Shown here: piece after piece, positions 1 to 9,014 of the stretch
Layout of the letters: the number at the start of each line of letters is the position of its first letter
Position numbering within the stretch: the first letter of the stretch is position 1
Source: Neostapfia colusana
Taxonomy: Eukaryota; Streptophyta; Magnoliopsida; Poales; Poaceae
Reading direction: 5' to 3'
Length of the DNA stretch: 64,000 nt
Assembly (NCBI GenBank): GCA_030760725.1
Contig: JASWHV010000012.1
Coordinates: 41,509,652 to 41,573,651 of the forward strand
Translations under genes and position numbers: made by a program
The notes under the pieces: model-generated
The model's input: the letters and a program-made list of their open reading frames with translations, nothing else
What the model was told of the DNA's origin: nothing
The model's database searches: none

Positions 1-126
1 ACTTTGTACATATTCAGTATGTTTTCAATATAATACAATGGTTGCCTAATGATGTGTGCTGTCGGATGTCGCATCGTGCGGCACCACCCTCTGAGATCCT
101 GGAGGTTCCGATTTCGGTCCGTAACA
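1..126 (+). mobile_element. 3' end of a Tekay-type gypsy LTR (3' LTR or solo LTR)
   Basis: This stretch matches the last ~120 bp of the Tek-A LTR (57300-57421) in order: a TGTGCTGTC.G.TGTCGCATCG block, a CCACCCTCTG.GATCCTGG block and a terminal GGTCCG..ACA. It ends in CA at 126. It is followed by TGTAT (127-131) and then directly by copia env-like coding sequence rather than a primer-binding site. It is therefore the right edge of an inserted element, whose body lies left of the window, or a solo LTR. The left edge and the matching target duplication are not visible. Confidence 0.75.
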
Positions 127-739
127 TGTATTGGAAGGAGAGGAGATCTTTCAAGCCATGTATCCCCAAGGCCTCCAGGACTTCATGATATGATTGGCAG
201 TTCTTGGATTGTATATATGTCATATCCACCAACTGACTCACAACCACTCGATTTCTCATCTTCCTGTATACATGCTCATAATAGTCTGCATGGTAGTGGC
301 TTTAGAATCTAGGGTCAGCTGATTGGTTTTGCTGCTCATAGACCTTGACCTTCCTGAGTTTGTCAGACAAGTCATTGCCTTTGCCTATGAAATCATCTTC
401 AGAGGGTTGTCTGTTGCGCTGTACAGGAGGCTTCATCTTTAGTGGACCAATGGGTCCACTAGCAAGTCCCTTGCCCTTGCTAGTGCTTCTCCTTGGTGCC
501 GTTGAGCTGGCACTGGCACCATCCTTGCTAGATGGCTTCTTCACTACAACCTTCCTCTTTCTATGGAGCACAGAGTCTGGAGGAGAATCATTTGCATCAT
601 GGTCATGGTGTTTCTTGCTTCTGAGTTCTTTTGCCCTTGTCACTCTCTCCCGATCACGCTCGGCTTCATAGTCAAACATATTATCATCCGATGCGGACGA
701 CATCGTGCCTGACATAGAGAGTACAAGGTGTGGTAACAA
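127..739 (-). pseudogene. env-like / extra ORF of SIRE-type copia element, 3' truncated
   Basis: The minus-strand ORF opens at 739 with a second in-frame Met at MSSASDD. It runs through a charged, Lys/Arg/Ser/Pro-rich N-terminal part, meets a TAA stop at 302, and continues in the same frame without further stops to 127. The downstream part carries a LGIHGLKDLL..FQY motif that I associate with the extra ORF of grass SIRE/Maximus elements. The ORF is cut off at 126 by a gypsy LTR insertion. The product's function is not established; 'env-like' describes position only. There is no clear signal peptide or membrane segment in the visible part. Confidence 0.65.
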
Positions 740-1573
740 GGAAGTGAATTATACTTTGTAGAGACAACAATTTAGATACTCAAAGTGTCAAGGAGCCGGA
801 CTTGTCCGATTTCAGGGTGCGGACTTGTCCGCACCAAGTACCAGACTAGTCCGGTTCGACTGTACGAACCCTAACTCCATATTTCTACAAATCTAAGCAA
901 ACTAGATGCGAAAAGATAGGAAGACAATAGGAATACTTACAACAACGCAATGTATACCCTAGGAATCAAGAAAAACGAGCAAGACTTGAGAAAAGATAAG
1001 AACTAGGGTTTGGAGTGGTTTATACCAAAATTTGAAGAATCGAGGAGTGAGGCGCGGAGTAGAGTCTAGATTAGTCCGGAGGAGGGGGCTTCACACCGAA
1101 ATGGAAGATTCCCGTGGAGGAACCTTCGATTTTGGTGGTCAAAAGTGGAAATCTCCTTGGGAGCTGAAGCTTGAGGAGAGAGAGTGTAAAGGTGATTGTG
1201 AGGACGAGGAAGACACGATTTGGTGGCGGGCTGGGGTTAAGCCCGACAGTAGCGGACTAATCCGCATAGCGACCGGACTAGTCTGGTACACCGGACAGAG
1301 CCAGACTAGTCACTAGCAACAGACTAGTCCAGGTCAGCTGGATAGAATAGAATCAGAACAAAGTGATTTGGGAATATGATCTAATAGTGATCTAAAGGAC
1401 ATCATTTCATAAATAATCTTGATGAATATGACCAGTAAGCAATCAACAATCATACAATGGCCATAATTCACCAAGATTTAATAATTAAAATAGTTTTCGA
1501 ATGAAAATCGAGATAAGGGATGAATTTTCACAAAATAAGTAAACTTTGAAGAGTCAATCAGGTATGCAGTGTT
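740..1573 (-). promoter_or_regulatory. Non-coding spacer between pol and env-like ORF with CGG-N6-CCG dyads
   Basis: I find no convincing coding sequence here. Between ~800 and ~860 and between ~1070 and ~1330 lie about eight copies or variants of the dyad CGGACTWGTCCG, for example near 802, 819, 845, 1252, 1271 and 1321. The same motif is clustered upstream of the TATA box in this element's LTR. On the minus strand the block sits directly 5' of the env-like ORF, so it could carry an internal promoter or splice signals; that is inference. Confidence 0.45.
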
Positions 1574-2982
1574 TCAAGCCACATTTCGAGAGTCAAGTAT
1601 ATTTAATTCATTTCTAAGCTCGCAAAATCTCTTTTCATCTAGTGGCTTGGTGAATATGTTCGCTAATTGTTTTTCGGTTCTAACATGTGAGATTACCATG
1701 TCATCTTTTAGTGAATGGTCTCTTAGAAAATGATGGCGTATATCTATGTATTTAGTTCTTGAGTGCTCTACAGGATTGTGTGCAATTTTTATGGCACTCC
1801 CATTATCACATAGGAGTGGAATACAGTTCAGATTGTAACCGCAATCCCTTAGAGTCTGTAGCATCCAAAGTAGTTGTGTGCAACAACTACCGGCTGTGAC
1901 ATACTTGCTTCAGTTGTGGAAAGGGCAATGGAATTTTGCTTCTTTGAGGACCATGAAACCAAGGATCTATCAAGAAATTGGCAGGTTCCTGAGGTGCTCT
2001 TTCTATCAACTTTGCAGCCTGCATAGTTGGCATCGGAATATCCTATAAGGTTGAATTTGGATCCTTTATGATACCAAAGGCCCAAGTTAGGTGTGTGAAC
2101 CAGGTATCTTAAGATTCTTTTTACAGCTATTAAATGACACTCTTTAGGTGCTTCTTGAAACCTTGCACACATACACACACTAAGCATGATATCAGGCCTA
2201 TATGCACATAAATAAAGCAGTGAACCTATCAAAGATCGATATACCTTTTGATCCACATCTGGACTGTCTTTGTTGAGGTCAAGATGTCCATTGGTTACCA
2301 TGAAAGTCTTGATGGGCTTGACTTTATCCATATTGAACTTTTTGAGGATGTCCTGTGTGTACATGGTTTGGCAAATAAAAGTGCCTTCTTTCAGTTGCTT
2401 CTCTTGGAATCTCAAAAAGAACTTCAATTCACCCATCATGGACATCTCTAATCTGTGTCATAATCTAACTAAATTAGATCCAAAAATTATATCATCAACA
2501 TAAATTTGACATACGAATAGATGATGATCAAAATGCTTTGTAAACAAAGTATAATCAGCTTTTCTTATTTTGAAACCATTTTGTGTGAGAAAGTCCCTAA
2601 GTCACTCAAACCAAGCTTGGGGAGGTTGTTTGAGGCCATAGAGAACCTTACACAGTTTGTACACATGGTTGGGGTACTCTTGATCTTCAAAGCCTGGTGG
2701 CTGCTCCACGTACACTTATTCCTTGATCCGACCATTGAGGAGTGCGCTTTTGACGTCCATTTGATACAGCTTAAAATTATGGTGAGTAGCATAGGCTAAT
2801 AAAATACGAATGGACTCAAGTCTAGCTACGGGAGCAAAGGTTTTGTCGAAATCAAAACCTTCGACTTCTGAGTAACCTTTGGCCACAAGTCGTGCTTTGT
2901 TTCTCGTTATGACTCCGTGTTCATCTTGTTTGTTCCGAAAGACCCATTTAGTGCCCACGATGTTTGCCTTTGATCTTTCCAC
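1574..2982 (-). pseudogene. pol: Copia reverse transcriptase and RNase H (pol C-terminal part)
   Basis: Minus-strand fragments in several frames together cover the copia RT and RNase H. The segment 2982-2716 carries the RT start (WVFRNKQDEHG, ARLVAKGYSEVEG, FAPVARLESIR, YQMDVKSALLNG). YVDD (active-site aspartates) is encoded at about 2501-2490. RNase H follows (GYSDANYAGC, DRKSTSGTCQF, ALSTTEAS) and the C-terminal FTKPLDEKRFCELRNEL ends just before 1574. Frame changes at ~2715-2445 and ~1860-1849 make it non-functional. The enzyme would copy element RNA to cDNA in virus-like particles. Confidence 0.9.
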
Positions 2983-2994
2983 AAGCTCCCATAC

Positions 2995-4550
2995 TTAATT
3001 TCTTTTGAAGTTGTTCAGTTCCTCTTGCATAGCATTCACCCAATCTAGATCTTTTAATGCTTCATCAACCCTATATGGTTCCAGAAATGAGACAAAAGAG
3101 TAATGTTCACAAAATTTAGCAATACGAGATCTGGTAGTTACTCCCTTTGCAATATCTCCAATGATGTTATCGACGGGATCATCTCTTTGTATACTCTGAT
3201 GTACTCTTGGGTGAGGCACTTGTGAGGTCATTTGCTCTTCATCATCTTCTTTTTCAATGTCTCCCCCTAGATCATTGCTTCCATGATTATATTGATTATC
3301 TCGATCCTGCTGATGTTGATCTCGTGCAGAAGCTCCCCCTTGCTCATTGCTCTCTGATTGAGGTATATCTTGAGCACTTGAGTCTGGTGATTGCTCTTGA
3401 GGCCGAATATCACCAAGTACCATCTTCCTCAATGCTTGACATGGGGCTTCTTCTTGATCTAGCACACACTTATCAACTTGCTCCACTTGGGAGCCATTAG
3501 TCTCATCAAACATTGCATCCCGGGCCACTTCAACAATGCCAGAGAATTTGTTGAAAACACGATAGGCGTATGTGTTCGAATCGTAAGCAAGCAAGAACCC
3601 TTCATCGGATTTTGAAGCGAACTTCAAAGTCATAGGTTTCTTGTTCAAAATATAGCATTTACTCCCAAATACTCTAAAATATGAAACATCTGGTTTGTTA
3701 CCAGTTAGGAGCTCATATGGCATTTTCTTCAAAAGTCGATGAGGATATAACCGGTTCGTGGCCTGGCAAGCGGTGTTTACCGCTTCTGCCCAAAACAGGT
3801 CTGAAGTCTTGTATTCATCTAGCATTGTCCTCGCCATCTCAATGAGTGTCATGTTGTTTCTTTCGGCCACCCCATTTTGTTAAGGGGAGTAGGGAGCCGA
3901 GAACTCATGCTTTATTCCTTCTTCATCCAGGTACTCCTCAACTTGAGTATTTTTGAACTCTGTTCCGTTGTCACTCCTAATTTTCTTGACGGTTGAGGAG
4001 AATTCATTTTGTGCTGTCTTCAAGAACTTCTTGAGGATCCCTGGGTCTATGATTTATTATACAAGAAAAATGCCTAGGTAAATCTAGAAAAATCATCAAC
4101 AATCACCAAACCATATTTGTTACCGCCGATCCTTATATAAGTAATTGGACCAAAAAGATCGATATGTAGGAGTTCCAGCGGTCTTGATGTAGTCATCACG
4201 TTCTTCGCAGGGTGTGGTGCTCTAACTTGTTTTCCAGCCTGGCATGCGCTACAAGGCCTGTCTTTCTCAAACACATCTTTTAAACCTCGAATGTGACCAC
4301 CCTTTAGAAGTTTCTGCAGATTTCTCATCCCAACATGGGCTAGCCGTCTATGCCACAGCCATCCCATGTTAGTTTTTGTAACCAAGCAAGTGTTGAGTTC
4401 GACTTTATCTTGGTTAAAATCAACAAGATAAAGTTTTCCCTTCAACATTCCCTTGAACGCAATTGAGTTATCGCTTCTGCTAAAGACTCTCACACCCTCA
4501 TTAGTGAATAAACAATTGTATCCTCTGTCACATAGCTGAGATATGGACAA
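2995..4550 (-). pseudogene. pol: Copia integrase (GAG-pre-integrase, core and C-terminal region)
   Basis: On the minus strand 4550-4074 encodes the HHCC zinc-binding region (LWHRRLAHVGM, CSACQAGKQ) and the first catalytic aspartate (LLHIDLFGP), followed by VIVDDFSRFT. The core continues in a disrupted stretch 4073-3871 and resumes at 3870 with AERNNMTLIEMARTML, in the neighbourhood of the catalytic Glu. Downstream are the C-terminal core motifs (LFWAEAV, FRVFGSKCYIL) and a polar linker to RT. The broken 4073-3871 stretch, containing stops, would leave an inactive integrase. Confidence 0.88.
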
Positions 4551-4800
4551 AAGATTATAATGTAAGGAATCAACATGTAAAACATTGGAAAGTGTGTGTT
4601 GAGATAAGATGCAATTTTACCGGTGCCAAGGACTTTTCCTTGGCTGTTGTCTTTGAAGTAGATTCCTTCACTTGGATCTGCATTTCGCTCATATTCTACG
4701 AACATTCTTCTCTATCTAGTCATGTGATTGGTGCATCCACTACCTAACACCCATTTGGATCCACCGGAGGAGTAGGCCTTTTTCTTGCCTTCTTTAGCCA
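4551..4800 (-). pseudogene. pol: Copia aspartic protease remnant with altered catalytic motif
   Basis: The minus strand reads SKWVLGSGCTNHMTR near 4770-4725. The family motif is WxxDSGxxxHM, so the catalytic Asp codon (GAT) is Gly (GGT) here. Downstream residues FKDNSQGKVLGTGKI match the protease core of this lineage but lie in a shifted frame. With no catalytic Asp this protease could not mature the polyprotein. Confidence 0.8.
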
Positions 4801-6141
4801 TGAGGCAAGTGTGGTTGTAGGTCTCCCGTCCTCCCATGTTTGGGAAGAGTGTAGACTTCTTGGTAGTCTTCTTGATGGCAATTGTTGCCATCTCCTCTTC
4901 ATCATCCAAGGAGGACTCATCGTTTGAGTCCCACTCCTTGCCAATGTGCGCTTGATGTGCTTGCTTCTTTTCCTTGAAGATTTTCTTTTCTTGCGGCTTC
5001 ACTTCTTTCTTCTTCTTATTTTCCTCATATGACAATCAACCATAAAGTGTTCGTATTCACCGCAGTTGTAGCAAGTACGTCGAGCCTTGGATCTTCTTTT
5101 TTTCCTTGCTCTTTCCTTCACTTTAGTTGCTTCCTTTTCATCATCTAATCATGCGCTTGGATTTCTTAATGATCAGCACCATTTCTTCATCATCCATATA
5201 TGTGCTTACATCATCTGTATCTTCTTCCTCATGGGTTTCACGAGTCTCCTTCCCTTTGGGCTTGCAAGTTGCCTCGAGAGCAACTTCCTTCTTCTTGGAG
5301 GAGGTAAGTTCAACTAAGTCTTTGACATATTGAGCTTCTTTCTCCATCATCTCGTGATTGATTATTTTTCCAAGAACTTCATCAGGGCTCATTTTGTGGA
5401 ACCCCGGGTTTCTCTTATCATTGAGCATAGAGTGACATTCTGAGGCATGAAGGCTCTTATCATCCTTTATACAACCTCATGATCAGTCAACTTTTTTCTT
5501 CCATAAGCCTGAATCTTGTTCATGAGTGTCTTCATGTGGTTGTACATCTCTTGAGGAGTTTCACCATCGTCTATGGCAAATCTCCCCAATTCTCCCTCAA
5601 GCATCTCAATCTTCACTTCGTGAACGGAGCGGTTCCATTCATGAGCAGTCTTGAGAGTATCCCGTATGTCTTTGCCAACTTTGAGTCCATCCACCTTGGT
5701 GAACTCTTCTTTACTTTAAAATGAAGTAATCACCGCAACGGCCTGTGCATTGCGATGGATTGCTTGTTCTTTCTCTGAAGTGAGTTCATCATTGTCGGGG
5801 ATGTCCAAACCTATACAAACTATATGCAAAAGACTAGGATTAAGTGAGAGGCCGTCAAAATGTGGAGGCTTTCCCAATGGAATAGAAAGGTAATGATTGT
5901 TGCTGTTGAGCTTCTCATAATTAAAAGGATACCGGGAGTAGTCTTGATGACTACTCCCTTTTGGCTTTTCGTCCTCCTTCTTGCCCTTTTGGCTCATCAG
6001 CTTTTTCCTCAGAAGTGCTTTCAGATTGCGCACTTCATCATAGTTGTGCTCATAGTCCTTGATCACATCGAACATCTTGGTGTCTTGTTCATCTTTGATG
6101 ACTGGTGACTCCGGGATCTCGTTGGTCTTGTTGGTGGCCAT
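4801..6141 (-). pseudogene. gag: Copia gag with CCHC zinc knuckle, frameshifted
   Basis: The start is the ATG at 6141 (MATNKTNEIPESPV), 50 bp downstream of the PBS. Recognisable gag motifs are GKPPHFDG and ..EQAIHRNAQAVAV; the segment between them is shorter than usual, suggesting an internal deletion. The middle part (5694-5467, 5428-5141) has gag-like AHEWNRSVHEVKIEML and EMYNHMKTLMNKI. A zinc knuckle CYNCGEYEHFMVDC is encoded at about 5078-5037. A Lys/Glu-rich linker leads to the protease. At least three frame changes break it. The protein would form the particle shell and bind RNA. Confidence 0.85.
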
Positions 6142-6180
6142 TTATCTCTCCGAGCCATGAGTCTCATAAATGGAGAGCCT

Positions 6181-6192
6181 GCTATGATACCA
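6181..6192 (-). promoter_or_regulatory. Primer-binding site of the copia element
   Basis: The minus strand reads TGGTATCATAGC two bases after the LTR end, one mismatch from the TGGTATCAGAGC complementary to the initiator tRNA-Met 3' end. Its position beside the LTR fixes element orientation and the LTR boundary. Confidence 0.85.
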
Positions 6193-6194
6193 AT

Positions 6195-7659
6195 TGAACG
6201 TGGCCTGGAGGGGGTGATAGGCATTGAAAAACTTTTCCTGCAACACTTAACAAAATCGTCAAATACAGGAGGGCCGGACTAGTCCGGTGCAGGGTACGGA
6301 CTAGTCTGGTATGTTAGTTATACCTACAAAAAGATTAACTGTTTAATGTATCCTTGTCAAACATTAGAGCAGCGGAATTAAGTAAACTATGCTAACAACT
6401 TAAGTAAGTTTTTAGGATGATTGATTTGCACGTGGAATACAAAATTAATAGAAGTTGTAAGTTTAATCAACCCTATGCCCCAGATGATGATGATTGCAAA
6501 AGTAAAGAACTGGAACACACGAGACAAGGGTTTTTACCGAGGTTCAATCTCACCAAAGAGATCTACTCCTTGTTGAGAAGCTCACACAGAGCCGGGTCTC
6601 AATCAATCGTTTACCTCTTCAAGTCACCACAAAGGCCGACTTGAATTGCACTATCAAGGAGTAATCACCGAGTCAATGGGGCAATCTCACACGCTGAGGG
6701 CTCCCACAAAATTACAGCAAGGAAACAGATCAAATACACCCAAAAAATTTACAACAGATGCAAGAGTGTATAAGAGATCAAACCCCAAGAGCTCAACAAT
6801 GCATAGAAGACTACCCTTCTTTTCCAACGCTGGATTCCTAAAAGCTTTAACTTTCAAGGGCTTTAGATGTGTGGGGAAAAGTGTTTCTATGCTCTTGGGA
6901 CATGTGACGGTGCTAGGGTTCTTAGTTCTTTCTTGTAGGGTCGTGGATCACCTATTTATAGAGTTTCTAAAAAATTTACCGTTAGGGATCCCGACGGCCA
7001 GACTAATCCGCTAAGAGGAACGGTGTGCTGTGTAAAGTCTGCGTGGAATGTGCAGCACACTTGAAACCCTAATCTGTGTGAGGTGATCCGAACTAGTCTG
7101 CATTGGAACAGAAAGTTAACCGGACTAGTCCGTGGTGATTCCAGAAACTTAATTGGACTAGTCCGAAATTGGACGGACTTGTCCGGTGCAAGGTGATATG
7201 TATTGTGTTGGCGGACTAGTTCAAATCTTGGGACTTGTCCGCGTGAGGCACCAGAAAGTTGATCGGGCTTGCCCGGATGGGAACAGTGAGTTGAACATAC
7301 TAGTCCGGTGCTGCTCCGGACTTGTCCGTGTGAGAACAGTAAGTTAATCGGACTAGTCCACTGGTGAACGGACTTGTCCGGCTCTTCAGTGAATTTATTA
7401 ATTTCAGCCCTTATCCTCTACGCAAAGTTATAAGCTCTTGGGATGTGTCTCTCATACACATCCTATACATTAATATCTACTTTGCACTTCCATTAATCAT
7501 TTGGGCTTTTGTTTTCTCATTCCTAATTTTTTACCTTTTTGTGCACCATAAGTTCTATTCTTCATATACCTGCTTTCATCTCCACAAATCTCATTAGTAT
7601 CTCATTTGTTTGTCATCAATCGTCCAAAACCCACTAAGGAATGCCTAGATGCACTTTCA
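6195..7659 (-). repeat. 5' LTR of the SIRE/Maximus copia element
   Basis: It spans 1465 bp with TG...CA ends (on the minus strand TGAAAGTGCATCTAGG... to ...CCACGTTCA). A TATA-like TATAAATA on the minus strand lies at 6953-6960, and a dense array of CGGACTWGTCCG dyads lies upstream of it. The partner 3' LTR is outside the window, so age cannot be estimated. Confidence 0.85.
6953..7390 (-). promoter_or_regulatory. Copia LTR promoter: TATA box and upstream CGG-N6-CCG dyad cluster
   Basis: On the minus strand TATAAATA sits at 6960-6953. About a dozen copies or variants of CGGACTAGTCCG / CGGACTTGTCCG lie upstream of it between ~7003 and ~7385 (near 7089, 7122, 7154, 7172, 7202, 7230, 7262, 7298, 7316, 7350 and 7370). 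Two more are near 6275 and 6297, downstream. The spacing suggests binding sites for a dimeric factor. The factor is unknown. Confidence 0.6.
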
Positions 7660-7662
7660 CTT

Positions 7663-8490
7663 GGCCCTTTTAAAAGGGCGCCTAGGGGCTACACCGTCCT
7701 CCTTGTCACGGTGGACAAGTCCACTAAGTGGATATAGGGAAAGTCGTTCGTAACAGTGTCGTCGGAACAAGCGGTGAGTTTTGTCTGCGACATCGTATAC
7801 CGCTTTGAGGTTCCCAATGCCATAATCATCGGCAATGACACTCATTTCACTGGGAAGAAATTCCTCAAGTTCTGCGATAGCTTCCACACCTGGGTCGACT
7901 GTGCGTCGGTGGCCCACCCGCGCACTAACGGACAAGTTGAATGGGCCAATGGCGTGATACTGCAGGGACTCAAGCCACACATCTTCGACCGTCTCAACAA
8001 GTACGCGAGGCGTTGGGACACTTAGCTGCCAGCCGTGCTATGGAGCCTGCGCACTACGTCAAATTGATCCAACGACTTCACCCCCTTGTTCATGGCGTAC
8101 GGCGCGGAAGCCGTCCTACCGACCGAGCTCGAGTACGGCTCGCCTCGAATCAAGGCATACGAGGAAACCCGATTCGAGCAGGCCAGACAAGACTCCATCA
8201 ACCAGCTTGATGAAGCCCGCAATGTCACACTCCTGCAATCAGCCAGGTACTAGTAGGCATTGCGATGCTACCAAGAACGCCGAGTACACCCTCGAGCCCT
8301 ACGAGCAGGGTACTTGGTCCTCTGGAGGATTCAGAACAACAAGGACAGACACAAATTGTCTTCCCCATGGGAAGGCCCGTACGTTGTCTCTGCTGTCCTT
8401 CGGCCTGGCGCTTACCACCTAGCTAACACCAACGGCAATCCCCTCCCTAACGTGAGGAACATCGAGCATCTCAGGCAATTCTATGCATGA
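7663..8490 (+). pseudogene. pol: Tat-type integrase, core and C-terminal part
   Basis: The frame opens at the copia junction with GPFKRAPRGYTVLLVTVDK, close to the first catalytic Asp region. An in-frame TAG at ~7735 follows WI. The second catalytic motif, normally TDNGTQF, reads GNDTHF: the Asp position is Asn and the Gly is Asp. NGQVEWANG supplies the Glu. Further stops occur near 8022 and 8250. The C-terminal part PWEGPYVVSAVLRPGAYHL and HLRQFYA ends at TGA 8488-8490. It is clearly inactive. Confidence 0.85.
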
Positions 8491-9014
8491 GAAGGCCAAG
8501 CCCTGGCACGCAGTCAGCAACCGACCGACCTCAAGAAACACCGAGCGACAGAGAAAGTAGATCAACTGCCCCGCGACGCTCGGGGGCTACTAAACCATAT
8601 GGAGCTTCAAAAGATCATAACGGGCAAGGCACCCGAGCCCTTTTCCTCCAAAACCATGTGACCAACAGCAAGGGGACAATGACAACCCCGAACGGAGCCA
8701 CGGTCCGTGCAAGGCCAGGGGGCGACTCCTTTCTTCAAAACTGTGCGAGCCCCAGAAGCTCGTGCCAAAGTCCTGACCCCATCAAGTCCGAAATCACGTG
8801 ACCCATTTCCAAGGGACAACAACAACCCTAGGGACAACGATAACCCAGAACGCAGCCAGGTTCCAAACAAGATACAACGGGCAAAGCACCCAAGCCCTTC
8901 TACCCTGAACCGTGCGACCAATGGCTAGGGGACAACGACAAACCCGAATGGAGCCGCGGTCCAAGCGAGGCAAAGGGGGAGGTCCCTCCCTAAAATGGCA
9001 CGAGCCCAAAAACG
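8491..9014 (+). repeat. Repeated 3' non-coding region of Tat-1
   Basis: Diverged units recur about every 110-160 bp: GGGCAA.GCACCC.AGCCCTT near 8625 and 8880, GGGGACAA.GACAA.CCCGAA near 8675 and 8930, and CGGTCC..GC.AGGC near 8700 and 8960. Such repeat blocks between pol and the 3' LTR are common in Tat-lineage elements. No gene is seen. Confidence 0.5.

Larger units (their letters stand above)
127..7659 (-). mobile_element. Ty1/copia element, SIRE/Maximus lineage, decayed
   Basis: Read on the minus strand the order is 5' LTR (7659-6195), PBS, gag, protease, integrase, RT, RNase H, a non-coding spacer and an env-like ORF. This domain order (integrase before RT) is copia, and an extra ORF after RNase H is known in the SIRE/Maximus lineage. 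The LTR begins TGAAAGTGCATCTAGGC, typical of grass members of that lineage. The 3' LTR is not in the window: the element is interrupted at 126 by a gypsy LTR. The sequence CTTGG at 7660-7664 is the right-hand candidate target duplication. Many frameshifts and stops show it is dead. Confidence 0.9.
7660..9014 (+). mobile_element. Tat-1: 3' part of a Tat-lineage Ty3/gypsy element
   Basis: The copia element inserted inside this element's integrase gene; the 5' part would lie left of the window. Integrase residues resemble the RIRE2/Tat type (GPFKRAP, HPRTNGQVE, LKPHIFDRLNKYARRW, NIEHLRQFY). After the stop at 8490 comes a repeated, purine- and proline-codon-rich 3' non-coding stretch. The right boundary is placed at LTR-X near 9014. 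No LTR of this element is identifiable in the window. Confidence 0.75.
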
